From contig CALEPT010000190.1 of the NCBI GenBank assembly GCA_937910385.1, forward strand, positions 1 to 11,964: 11,964 nucleotides of DNA, written 5' to 3'. The notes under the pieces are model-generated. The model searched no databases and was not told the origin of the DNA. It saw only the letters and a program-made list of their open reading frames with translations. Both the position numbers and the translations under genes were made by a program. Below, piece by piece: positions 1 to 7,336 of the stretch. Numbering within the stretch: the first letter of the stretch is position 1; each line of letters begins with the position of its first letter. This DNA comes from an uncultured Ruminococcus sp. GTDB taxonomy: Bacteria; Bacillota; Clostridia; Oscillospirales; Ruminococcaceae.

Positions 1-1233
1 TCTCCGTCCGACGGCTACGACGCTAATGAAGCGCAGCTCGATTCGGCTACCGAGGTCATCAAGACAAGACTTTCTTCCCTTGGTATCACGGATAATGAGG
101 TCTATAGCGACGAAAAAAGCGACAGAATCATCGTTCGTTTCCCATGGCAGGTAGGCGAGTCGGATTTCGACCCCGAGGCTGCTGTTAAGGAGCTCGGCGA
201 AATGGCAGAGCTCACATTCAGAGAAGGCGACGAATATGATACAGACGAAGATGAAAATATGATCCCTACAGGCGAGATAGTTCTTCAGGGCTCGGATATC
301 AAGTCCGCTGAGCCTCAGTACCGTCAGAATGACGACGGCGACTATGAATACGTTGTAGCGCTTGAGCTCAACTCCGACGGTGCGACTAAGTTCTCTGAGG
401 CAACCTCAAGACTTGCAGGTACAAGCACGCCTATCTCGATATGGATGGACAACACTATGATCTCCGCTCCTACCGTAAACAGTGCTATCACAGACGGCAG
501 CGCAGTTATTACGGGTAATTTTGACGCGGAATCATCAAAGAAGCTCGCCGACCAGATAAATTCCGGTGCGCTCCCGTTCAAAATGGAGACATCAAGCTTC
601 AAGACAATATCGCCTACGATGGGCGAGGGCTCACTCGACGCTATCCTGCTTGCAGCAGCTATCTCGTTTGTACTCATCGCTATATATATGGTAGTACTTT
701 ACCGCCTGCCCGGCTTTGTAGCAGTCATCGCGCTGATCGGACAGGTAGCGGGCAGTATCGCAGCTATAAGCGGCTGGTTCGGCTTCCGCAGCGGCTCCAC
801 ACTGACTATCCCCGGTATCGCGGGCATCATTCTCGCCGTAGGTATGGGCGTTGACGCGAACATCATCACGGGCGAGAGAATAAAGGAAGAGCTCAGAACG
901 GGAAAGTCGCTCGACTCCGCTATCAAGATAGCATATAAGAGAGCGTTCTCCGCTATCCTTGACGGTAACATCACAAACGTTATCATCGCGATAATCCTTA
1001 TGGGTGCATTCGGCGTTCCTTCGAGCTTCTTCTCGAAGATACTCAACAACACGATATTTATCGCGTTCGGTGCGACTGCCGAGGGCGTTGTATATTCGTT
1101 CGGCTACACGCTGCTCGTCGGCGTTATCTGCAACTTTATCTTCGGCGTATTCGCTTCGAGACTCATGGTAACGTCGCTTTCAAAGTTCAAATGCTTCAGA
1201 AACAGAAAGCTTTACGGAGGTGATGAGAAATGA
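1..1233 (+). CDS. secD: Protein translocase subunit SecD (5' truncated by window edge)
   Basis: SecD is the membrane subunit that works with SecF to use the proton gradient to pull exported proteins out of the SecYEG channel. The reading frame is open from base 1, so the start lies outside the window and this is the C-terminal 410 residues. Visible parts are the end of the periplasmic/extracellular P1 domain, including the typical stretch around 430-530 (ISIWMDNTMISAP), then five membrane spans between about 640 and 1180. The conserved fourth span carries GMGVDAN, whose Asp codon at 853-855 corresponds to the proton-relay Asp of SecDF, followed by ERIKEELRTGKS. The stop overlaps the secF start as ATGA, so the two are translationally coupled. 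An internal ATG at 202 is in frame but is not the real start. Family assignment is firm. Confidence 0.96.
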   Translation, partial: SPSDGYDANEAQLDSATEVIKTRLSSLGITDNEVYSDEKSDRIIVRFPWQVGESDFDPEAAVKELGEMAELTFREGDEYDTDEDENMIPTGEIVLQGSDIKSAEPQYRQNDDGDYEYVVALELNSDGATKFSEATSRLAGTSTPISIWMDNTMISAPTVNSAITDGSAVITGNFDAESSKKLADQINSGALPFKMETSSFKTISPTMGEGSLDAILLAAAISFVLIAIYMVVLYRLPGFVAVIALIGQVAGSIAAISGWFGFRSGSTLTIPGIAGIILAVGMGVDANIITGERIKEELRTGKSLDSAIKIAYKRAFSAILDGNITNVIIAIILMGAFGVPSSFFSKILNNTIFIAFGATAEGVVYSFGYTLLVGVICNFIFGVFASRLMVTSLSKFKCFRNRKLYGGDEK

Positions 1234-2207
1234 GCAAGAAAAATACTCAGACATCAGCACCTGCCGTTACGGGAAACGTATATGACTTCTGCTCCAAGAA
1301 GAAAATGATACTCGGCATAGTTATCGGCGTAGTTGTCGTTATTCTGCTCGGAGCTATCATCAGGGGCGTAAACTTCGCTATTGAGTTCAAGGGCGGAACG
1401 ATTATCACCTATACCTATCAGGGAGATATCGACACCAATTCCGTTGCTGATACCGTTAAGGAGGTCATAGGCTCTACTGTTACCGTAAGAACCGGTGAAA
1501 GTCTTGATTCGGGCGGAAAGCAGATAACTATTTCGTTTACCTCTGATGAGGGCCTTACAGCCGACAGGCAGACAGAACTCACCGAGGCGCTGCGAAATAA
1601 TTTTGCGGATAATCAGCTTGAGATATACGATTCCAATGATGTTGCTCCTTCAACAGGCCGCGAGTTCCTTGTCAAGTGTCTTGTTGCAGTTCTCTTTGCA
1701 GCAATAATAGTTATTATCTATATTGCGATAAGATTCAGGAATATCGGCGGCTGGTCGGCAGGTGTGTGCTCAATATTTGCACTCTGCCACGATATCCTCG
1801 TTGCTATTGCAGCGACTATCGTATTCGGATTTGAGTTCAATTCAAATATCGTAGCTGTTATCCTTACGATACTCGGTTACTCTATCAACAACACTATTGT
1901 TATCTATGACAGAATAAGAGAGGATCGCAAGCTCATGCCTAAGGCTTCACTCAACGAGCTCATCAATACGGCTTGTTCGCAGTCTCTCACACGTTCGATA
2001 AGAACATCTATAACAACTATCGGAACCATGCTCGTAGTTACAATAGTCGTACTGGTAACGGGCTATGATTCGCTCCTCAGCTTCTCGGTACCGCTTATGT
2101 TCGGTCTCATTTCGGGAACATATTCATCGCTCTTTGTTGCACCTGTAACATGGTCGTGGTGGAAGAACAAGCAGGACAAAAAGACAAACGAAAAAATCAA
2201 AAAGTAA
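1230..2207 (+). CDS. secF: Protein translocase subunit SecF
   Basis: Complete 325-residue SecF, the partner of SecD in the SecDF complex at the cytoplasmic membrane. A GGAGGT ribosome site at 1216-1221 inside the end of secD supports the ATG at 1230. Layout: cytoplasmic lead, first membrane span about residues 26-45, the EFKGGT motif at 52-57, an extracytoplasmic P4-like domain to about 140, then five spans (about 146-168, 178-200, 207-228, 258-278, 284-308). The signature GYSINNTIVIYDRIRE occupies residues 216-231. The usual SecF pattern there is GYS(I/L)ND; here the Asp is Asn221. The basic tail ends the protein, and a terminator follows within a few bases. Length is normal for a stand-alone Gram-positive SecF. 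Confidence 0.96.
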   Translation: MSKKNTQTSAPAVTGNVYDFCSKKKMILGIVIGVVVVILLGAIIRGVNFAIEFKGGTIITYTYQGDIDTNSVADTVKEVIGSTVTVRTGESLDSGGKQITISFTSDEGLTADRQTELTEALRNNFADNQLEIYDSNDVAPSTGREFLVKCLVAVLFAAIIVIIYIAIRFRNIGGWSAGVCSIFALCHDILVAIAATIVFGFEFNSNIVAVILTILGYSINNTIVIYDRIREDRKLMPKASLNELINTACSQSLTRSIRTSITTIGTMLVVTIVVLVTGYDSLLSFSVPLMFGLISGTYSSLFVAPVTWSWWKNKQDKKTNEKIKK

Positions 2208-2209
2208 GA

Positions 2210-2239
2210 AAAAGGACTGCGCAAGCAGTCCTTTTAGTT
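2210..2239 (+). terminator. Intrinsic terminator of secDF
   Basis: A perfect 11-bp stem (2210-2220 with 2225-2235) closes on a GCAA tetraloop, with a T-rich arm and tail (CTTTTAGTTATT). It starts three bases after the secF stop. The A-rich 5' arm matching the T-run is typical of Firmicutes terminators and may let it act on both strands. Confidence 0.92.
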
Positions 2240-2291
2240 ATTAATAATCAGATGTCAGTTATCAGGTATGGCGGCACGCCCTCATGCTCAA

Positions 2292-2442
2292 ACAGGATCC
2301 TGTCTCTTATTCGGGCGACTGCCCGACTCGTACAGAGTGCGCGAGTTTACGAGCGGAAGCGTAGTCATGGTCGAGCTGATTCAGCTCGACGGGGTCACGG
2401 GGCAGTCAGCCCCGTGCAGGGTGCAGGGACAGAGTCCCTGCG
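2292..2442. repeat. Cluster of short hairpin palindromes in the intergenic region
   Basis: Six inverted repeats lie within 150 bases. They are ACAGGATCCTGT (2292-2303); TCGGGC/GCCCGA with a 4-nt loop (2311-2326); CTCGTA/TACGAG (2327-2353, long loop); GTCGAGCTGA/TCAGCTCGAC around one central base (2370-2390); CACGGGGC/GCCCCGTG with a 5-nt loop (2396-2416); and GCAGGGAC/GTCCCTGC with a 3-nt loop (2423-2441). None has a T-run, so they are not ordinary terminators. The density suggests an extragenic palindromic element (REP- or MITE-like) or a folded RNA. The two forward frames open here read as low-complexity translations of the hairpins and are not taken as genes. Confidence 0.6.
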
Positions 2443-2716
2443 CTAATCTATCACATCATCGGTGTTGACCATAATGATACTCTCCACTATATTGAACCTC
2501 ACGGGAGGAGCGTCGGGCGGAACAGAGCTGCTGACGCTGCGGACAGACTCCGTTTCGATACGGGCGAGCTCCTTTTGCCTTTCACGCCGCTTTCGATATT
2601 ACCGATCCGTATATCCGGCGAAACGCTTCCCGCAGTATGCATTGCGTCAGCGCATTTTTTCTCGGATCTTTTCCGCACTTTTTATTTTTTTGGCGGCGAG
2701 GGGAGTTCATGTCCAT
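2443..2716 (-). pseudogene. Possible frame-broken small gene on the minus strand
   Basis: Two minus-strand frames abut here. Frame A starts at an ATG at 2716 (or 2710) and gives a very basic 44-residue peptide ending at a TGA at 2584-2582. Frame B is open from 2598 to a TAG at 2445-2443, giving 51 residues. It begins RKRRERQKELARIE and ends in an acidic stretch (IIMVNTDDVID), and its codon choice looks like that of neighbouring genes. Frame B has no good start of its own and is preceded by a TAA at 2601-2599. Moving one base between frames in the overlap (about 2582-2598) would give one protein of roughly 94 residues. No good ribosome site precedes frame A. The family is not recognised; this could also be chance or a decayed remnant. 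Confidence 0.3.
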
Positions 2717-2744
2717 ACGGAGTGAAAAACTACCTGGTTGTGTA

Positions 2745-2774
2745 GTTACATTCTCGGGAAATATGTGTTATAAT
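2745..2774 (+). promoter_or_regulatory. Promoter of the three-gene membrane cluster
   Basis: A perfect -10 box TATAAT at 2769-2774 is preceded by TG one base upstream (extended -10). A weaker -35, GTTACA at 2745-2750, sits 18 bases away. The start of transcription would fall near 2781, which makes the ATG at 2821 a sensible first start and argues against the in-frame ATG at 2788. Confidence 0.7.
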
Positions 2775-2820
2775 ACCAGTGTAAATCATGATGCACAATG
2801 GTGCAGGGAAGGAAGTACAT

Positions 2821-3309
2821 ATGGTAATTTTAGTCATTATAATTGTCGTGGCAGTGGCAATAGGCGTTTATATCGGAGTCCAGAACACAAAAAAATTCAA
2901 GGAGTCTCTTCAGTGCGGAAAAGTACTCAAGAGGTCAGCGAATTTCTATGAGGACAAGGAGATATTCAGAGCCTTTATCGGAGACCAGCAGTCGTTTTAC
3001 AATGCCCTTACAGAGGCGATAAATACCGCGGGAGTATGTTCATATTCGGGAAATTATGGCAGCGCGGTCAATTTCAGCGGAAAGAACTGGTCGGCTCAGC
3101 TGGTAAGGCTTCAGTCAGATGACGGTTCGACGATGTATTCGTTCGGCGTTACCAATATCCATTACAGCGGCGGACGTACTCAGTATTTCAATCCTTATGA
3201 CATCAATCTTCTGCTGACAGCTATAGAGAAAGTATTCCTTCAGTTCGACATCAACACTCTGGTATACTTTCAGGCTATTAACTTCAAAGCTAAAAACAGT
3301 CTTTTTTAA
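2821..3309 (+). CDS. Small membrane-anchored protein of unknown function
   Basis: 162 residues. The start at 2821 is chosen because GGAAGGAAG lies five bases upstream; the longer in-frame start at 2788 has no ribosome site and sits almost on the predicted transcription start. Residues 1-20 form one strongly hydrophobic membrane segment (MVILVIIIVVAVAIG), followed by a Lys-rich stretch (KKFK), which predicts the remaining 140 residues to be cytoplasmic. That soluble part has a mixed charged start (about 25-70), a Gly/Ser/Asn/Tyr-rich strand-like middle (SYSGNYGSAVNFSG, YSFGVTNIHYSGGR) and a helical end. No enzyme motif or known family was recognised. It is first in a three-gene run, 18 bases before the next gene. 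Function unknown. Confidence 0.85.
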   Translation: MVILVIIIVVAVAIGVYIGVQNTKKFKESLQCGKVLKRSANFYEDKEIFRAFIGDQQSFYNALTEAINTAGVCSYSGNYGSAVNFSGKNWSAQLVRLQSDDGSTMYSFGVTNIHYSGGRTQYFNPYDINLLLTAIEKVFLQFDINTLVYFQAINFKAKNSLF

Positions 3310-3327
3310 TGTAAGGAGGAGCCTTTT

Positions 3328-3606
3328 ATGGGAACTTTTATAATTGTATTGATAGGACTTGCTCTGGTTTTTTTCGCAGCTTTTATCAGGAAGCTCATTA
3401 ATGACGGCGTTGATAATGCGGTAAACAGCATTTCCGCCAGAAGACGCGAAAAAAAGAATCAGGAAAAGGGCTACCAGAGCCTTGCTGCACTGCATGGCAT
3501 AAATGTTCAGCAATATCAGCAGCAACAGCAGCAGTATCAGCAGCAACAGCAGCAATATCAGCAGCAACAGCAGCAGGATCAGTATCAGAATCCCTTCCAG
3601 AACTAA
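3328..3606 (+). CDS. Small membrane protein with poly-glutamine repeat tail
   Basis: 92 residues with an excellent ribosome site (AAGGAGG at 3313-3319). Residues 3-20 are a single membrane segment, followed by RK and then RRREKK at 38-43, so by the positive-inside rule the C-terminus is predicted cytoplasmic. Residues 61-86 are almost pure glutamine, spaced by Tyr in three YQQQQQQ heptads, ending NPFQN. The tail is encoded by a 21-bp tandem repeat (3514-3576) and could vary in copy number by slippage. The next gene downstream also has a membrane segment followed by a Q/Y-rich tail and a PFQN motif, so the two may share a partner or associate with each other. No known family recognised. Confidence 0.85.
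   Translation: MGTFIIVLIGLALVFFAAFIRKLINDGVDNAVNSISARRREKKNQEKGYQSLAALHGINVQQYQQQQQQYQQQQQQYQQQQQQDQYQNPFQN
3514..3576 (+). repeat. 21-bp tandem repeat, three copies, inside a coding region
   Basis: Three head-to-tail copies of a 21-base unit starting TATCAGCAGCAACAGCAGCA (3514-3534, 3535-3555, 3556-3576) differ only in the last base of the middle copy. The unit encodes YQQQQQQ and keeps frame, so gain or loss of copies would lengthen or shorten the tail by seven residues. A partial related stretch recurs in the next gene at about 4159-4197. Confidence 0.95.
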
Positions 3607-3621
3607 GAAAGGAGCGGCAGA

Positions 3622-4245
3622 ATGAAAAGGATATTAGGCATAGTCTTTATCCTCGGCGCTATGCTGATGTGTTTCACATCATGCGGCGCAAAGGACTTCG
3701 ACGGCAAGTGGGAATGTGTTGAAGCAGAGGTAGATACATACGGCGGAGCACTCAACGGCGTATATAATACTATCGAGCAGAACGGCGGTGTAAGTATGCT
3801 GTGCATGGTCGAGATAGAAGATGATGACGTAAAGTATTCTGAAAACCTGACCGAATTCAAGGTCGTTAGTGTTGACCGCGACGACGACACTATCTATCTC
3901 ACCTTAAATGGCAGCTACGGCATTGAGAGCGTTGCAGTGCTTGAATATGACGAAGATGAAGATTCCATAACTGTTTTTCACGACAACAATGAGTACACGC
4001 TTGAAAGATCAGATTTCCTGCATAAGGTCGTACTCGGTCTGCCATGGTGGGTATACCTTGTTTTGGGCGGCGTAATAGTGATCGTCATCATAGGTAAGGT
4101 GCTCGCGGCAAAGCACGCGAAAGAAAACAGAAATCCTCCCCGCCCCAATATCCCGCCGCAGTATCAGCAGCCGCAGCAATATCAGCAGCAACAGCAGAAT
4201 GGCTACGATCCGAACGACCCGTTCCAGAATCCCAATTTGAGATAA
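3622..4245 (+). CDS. Predicted lipoprotein with C-terminal membrane span and Q-rich tail
   Basis: 207 residues; the start is set by AAAGGAG at 3608-3614. Residues 1-20 form a lipoprotein signal peptide ending FTSC, with Cys21 as the likely lipidated residue. Residues 24-132 are an acidic, beta-rich extracellular domain opening DFDGKWECVE, which resembles small lipocalin-like or DUF-type lipoprotein domains; no exact family is claimed. Residues about 142-159 form a second membrane segment, followed by KVLAAKHAKENR, which predicts a cytoplasmic C-terminus rich in Pro, Gln and Tyr (178-193) with a DPFQNP ending. A lipidated N-terminus plus a transmembrane segment and cytoplasmic tail is an unusual bitopic layout that could carry information from outside to inside. 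It is the last gene of the run and is followed by a terminator. Confidence 0.85.
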   Translation: MKRILGIVFILGAMLMCFTSCGAKDFDGKWECVEAEVDTYGGALNGVYNTIEQNGGVSMLCMVEIEDDDVKYSENLTEFKVVSVDRDDDTIYLTLNGSYGIESVAVLEYDEDEDSITVFHDNNEYTLERSDFLHKVVLGLPWWVYLVLGGVIVIVIIGKVLAAKHAKENRNPPRPNIPPQYQQPQQYQQQQQNGYDPNDPFQNPNLR

Positions 4246-4312
4246 AAGAAAAGGCGCCATAATGCGCGCTGCTCTTAGCGGAACAAATGACAAACCAAAT
4301 CTAATAGGACAC

Positions 4313-4352
4313 AAGCTGATACTTACAATAATGCAGGTATCAGCTTATTTTT
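4313..4352 (+). terminator. Intrinsic terminator after the membrane-protein cluster
   Basis: A perfect 10-bp stem pairs AAGCTGATAC (4313-4322) with GTATCAGCTT (4337-4346) around a 14-nt loop, followed by ATTTTTAT. It lies between the Q-tail lipoprotein gene and the promoter of the restriction gene, so it separates the two units. Confidence 0.8.
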
Positions 4353-4363
4353 ATATAAATCCG

Positions 4364-4392
4364 TTGATTTATTCATATGAATATGGTAAAAT
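4364..4392 (+). promoter_or_regulatory. Promoter of the defence cluster, with palindrome in the spacer
   Basis: TTGATT (4364-4369) and TAAAAT (4387-4392) are spaced by 17 bases, with TG upstream of the -10 (extended -10). A perfect 14-bp palindrome, TATTCATATGAATA, occupies 4370-4383, directly between the two boxes, where a bound protein would block polymerase. No obvious regulator gene is adjacent in the window. The first gene starts at 4426 behind a GGAGGT site at 4414-4419. Confidence 0.8.
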
Positions 4393-4425
4393 GTACTTAA
4401 AGAATCTAGCATCGGAGGTACCAAC

Positions 4426-7188
4426 ATGACCGATAAGGAACAGAAAAAGGCTGCAAAAGAGTTCGCAGCGTATTGGAAAGACAAAGGTTCGGAGAAAAGT
4501 GATACTCAGACTTATTGGAATCAGCTCTTGACTGATGTGTTCGGTGCTGAGAAACTCACTGGTCTTGTGAAATATGAAAAGCCTGTCATTGTGGACGGCA
4601 ATCAAAAGTACATTGATGTATATATCCGTCACGATAATGTTACTATAATCGTCGAGCAGAAATCCCTTGGGAAAGATCTTACAGAAAAGCTGCACCAGTC
4701 AGGTGATATAATGCTAACTCCATATGAGCAGGCTAAGCGTTATGATGATAATCTCAACAAAAAAGAGCAGGCTGATTACATTATCACCTGTAATTTTTCA
4801 GAGTTTAATATATACGATATGAACGACAAGAACGCAGCACCTGTTCAAATCATGCTAAGCGATCTACCGAAAGAGTTTCACCTCATGAAGTTCCTTGTCG
4901 GCAGTAAGTCTGAGCGTATAAAGAAAGAGGAACAGTTGTCTTATGATGCTGGTCAGATCGTCGGTAAAATGCGTGATGCATTGAAGAAACAGTACGTTGA
5001 TGACGAGGGAGATGTGAACCTTAACAAATTATGCGTCCGCCTTGTGTTCTGTTTCTATGCAGAAGACGCAGAGGTTTTCAAACGCAGACAGTTCCGTGAC
5101 TATCTAAAAGATATTCCTGTGAACAAGTGGCATAGGGAGTTGAAAGACCTGTTCCGTGTGCTGAATACATCTCCTGACGAGCGTGATCCGTATGATGACG
5201 CAAAGCTGAACGACTTTCCATATGTAAACGGAGGACTTTTTGGCGGTAATGATATTATTATTCCGAATTTCACAGAAGAGATCGCTGACATTATTCTCAA
5301 CTCTGCTTGCGAGTTCGATTGGAGCGAAATAAGCCCGACTATTTTCGGAGCTGTGTTCGAGTCAACGATGAATCCTGAAACAAGACGTGCAGGAGGTCTG
5401 CATTATACATCGATAGAAAACATTCACAAGGTCATAGATCCGCTTTTCCTTGATGAACTAACAAATGAGCTAAACGATATTTTAAAAACAGCATATAAGA
5501 AAACAAGAGACGAAAAGCTGTTTGCATTTCAGGCTAAACTTGCTTCGCTCAAGTTCCTTGATCCCGCGTGTGGAAGCGGAAATTTCCTTACGGAGTCATA
5601 TTGTGCTCTCCGTGATCTTGAAAACAGAGCCATATCCAATCTCGTGGAGGAGGGACAGTCCTTCCTTGGGGATATGATAGATGTCAGCCTTGACCAGTTC
5701 TACGGGATCGAGATAAATGACTTCGCCGTTGCTGTTGCCAAAACTGCTTTGTGGATAGCTGAAATACAGAAGAAGAAGGAGACAGAAGAGATAATAGGAA
5801 AAACTCTGAAGACTCTTCCTCTCAATGATTATGAGCACATTCGTGAAGGAAATGCTCTGCGTGTTGACTGGGAGAGCATTGTGCCGAAGGATACACTGTC
5901 TTATATCATGGGCAACCCTCCATTTATTGGTAGTGCAAGGTTATCTGATGAGCAGAAAGATGATAGAGATTTCATTTTTGAAGGTAAAGGTGGAGAGCTT
6001 GACTATGTAGCTTGTTGGTATAAGAAAGCCGTTGACTTTATAGGCTGTCGAGATATAAAGTGTGCATTTGTATCAACGAATTCTATCTGTCAAGGTCAGC
6101 AGGTATATCCTCTGTGGAATGATATTATAAATTCTGGAGTAAGGATTGATTTTGCCCACAGAACTTTCATTTGGAACAGTGAATCAAAAGAATCCGCAAG
6201 TGTTTATTGTGTTATTATAGGTTTCTCGCGAACAGGAACTGGAAAACGAAAAATATTTGATAATGGCACCTTAAGTATAGTTGATAATATAAATGGTTAT
6301 TTACTTGATGCACCTAATGTTTTCGTTGAGAAAAGAAAGACACCTTTATCATCGGTTCCGATAGTTATTAAAGGTTTTCAACCAACCGACAAGGGATACC
6401 TGATATTAGATGATGATGAAAAGTCTGAAATGATATCTAAAGAACCAGGCACAGCAAAATGGATAAGACCTTTTATTACCGCAAGAGAATTTATTCACGG
6501 TATCAACCGTTGGTGTCTATGGCTTGAAGGTATCTCTCCAAATGAGATTAATCATTTTAGTCAAATAAAAAAACGTGTTGCTGCTTGCAAGGAGTGGCGT
6601 TCAAGCCAGACAAAAACAGGCGATGCTTATAAACTGAAAGATATACCACATTTAATGCGTCCCTGCAGTAAATTCGTTGAAGGTCCGTTTATCGTTCTTC
6701 CCCTTCATACAGGAGAGAGCAGAAAATATATACCTATGGGATTTGCAGAAAGCGGCTGTATTCCTGGCAACAGCGTTTCTATTGTACCTAATGCAACTAT
6801 GTATCATTTTGGTATTCTATGTTCAAGTGTACATATGGCGTGGATGAGCGTAGTCTGTGGTCGAATCAAGGGAGATTACAGATATGCCAGTGATATTGTT
6901 TACAATACCTTCCCATGGTGCACTCCAACCGCTGAGCAGAAAGCAAAGATAGAGGAAACCGCACAGGATATTCTCGATGCAAGAGCACTCTATCCTGATA
7001 GTTCTCTCGCCGACCTCTACGATGAGCTGACCATGCCTATCGAACTCCGCAAGGCTCATCAGGCAAACGATAAAGCTGTTATGCAGGCTTACGGTTTCGA
7101 TAAGGATATGACCGAAAGTGAGATCGTTTCTCAACTGATGAAGATGTATCAGAAACTCACAAAGGAGGCAGATGCATCTCTGAACTGA
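4426..7188 (+). CDS. MmeI-like fused restriction-modification enzyme (Type IIG/IIL)
   Basis: 920 residues, close to the 919 of MmeI. One polypeptide both methylates adenine in its site and cleaves unmodified DNA at a fixed distance. The N-terminus has a PD-(D/E)XK-type nuclease centre: Asp64 in IDVY, then Glu77 and Lys79 in VEQKS, followed by the family-typical LGKDL. A helical spacer (about 155-310) leads to the methyltransferase: GGLHYTS at 323-329, SAM-binding DPACGSGNF at 379-387, FYGIEIND at 425-432, and the catalytic NPPF at 497-500, which indicates N6-adenine methylation. The target-recognition part (about 600-850) ends with the MmeI-family stretch GRIKGDYRY...YNTFPWCTP. Its DNA is visibly more AT-rich than the methyltransferase part, as expected for a swapped specificity segment. 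All key residues are intact, so it is probably active. The recognition site cannot be read from sequence. Confidence 0.93.
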   Translation: MTDKEQKKAAKEFAAYWKDKGSEKSDTQTYWNQLLTDVFGAEKLTGLVKYEKPVIVDGNQKYIDVYIRHDNVTIIVEQKSLGKDLTEKLHQSGDIMLTPYEQAKRYDDNLNKKEQADYIITCNFSEFNIYDMNDKNAAPVQIMLSDLPKEFHLMKFLVGSKSERIKKEEQLSYDAGQIVGKMRDALKKQYVDDEGDVNLNKLCVRLVFCFYAEDAEVFKRRQFRDYLKDIPVNKWHRELKDLFRVLNTSPDERDPYDDAKLNDFPYVNGGLFGGNDIIIPNFTEEIADIILNSACEFDWSEISPTIFGAVFESTMNPETRRAGGLHYTSIENIHKVIDPLFLDELTNELNDILKTAYKKTRDEKLFAFQAKLASLKFLDPACGSGNFLTESYCALRDLENRAISNLVEEGQSFLGDMIDVSLDQFYGIEINDFAVAVAKTALWIAEIQKKKETEEIIGKTLKTLPLNDYEHIREGNALRVDWESIVPKDTLSYIMGNPPFIGSARLSDEQKDDRDFIFEGKGGELDYVACWYKKAVDFIGCRDIKCAFVSTNSICQGQQVYPLWNDIINSGVRIDFAHRTFIWNSESKESASVYCVIIGFSRTGTGKRKIFDNGTLSIVDNINGYLLDAPNVFVEKRKTPLSSVPIVIKGFQPTDKGYLILDDDEKSEMISKEPGTAKWIRPFITAREFIHGINRWCLWLEGISPNEINHFSQIKKRVAACKEWRSSQTKTGDAYKLKDIPHLMRPCSKFVEGPFIVLPLHTGESRKYIPMGFAESGCIPGNSVSIVPNATMYHFGILCSSVHMAWMSVVCGRIKGDYRYASDIVYNTFPWCTPTAEQKAKIEETAQDILDARALYPDSSLADLYDELTMPIELRKAHQANDKAVMQAYGFDKDMTESEIVSQLMKMYQKLTKEADASLN

Positions 7189-7336
7189 TACGGTGTATGG
7201 CGCTACACTACTGATTTCCGCTGCATTGGAGCCGTTTTGATAGGGATACGATGCTTGATGCTGCTGTCAGGTCGGTGGTGGATGGCATGGCTTTTGGGCG
7301 GTTATTGTGGAGTTGTTGTTAGGAGAGAATCAGAAA

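Noticed and set aside
2292..2442. CRISPR array or integron attC array
   Set aside because: The hairpins differ in sequence and spacing, with no identical repeats or spacers and no cas or integrase gene in the window.
2150..2468. Forward open frames across the secF end and hairpin cluster
   Set aside because: They run through the secF terminator and the palindromes, lack ribosome sites and read as translations of the hairpin repeats.
2462..2951. Forward open frames over the region before the membrane cluster
   Set aside because: No ribosome sites; they overlap the promoter at 2745-2774 and the start of the well-supported gene at 2821. The minus strand gives a more protein-like reading.
3115..3567. 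Minus-strand frame rich in leucine
   Set aside because: It is the reverse reading of the CAG/CAA repeat; the leucine run is an artefact of the poly-Q coding repeat.
4281..4288. GAACAAAT also occurs left of the defence promoter, matching the repeats at 11274 and 11304, as if marking island ends
   Set aside because: Only eight bases are shared and the flanks do not match, so it is too short to call an attachment site or island boundary repeat.
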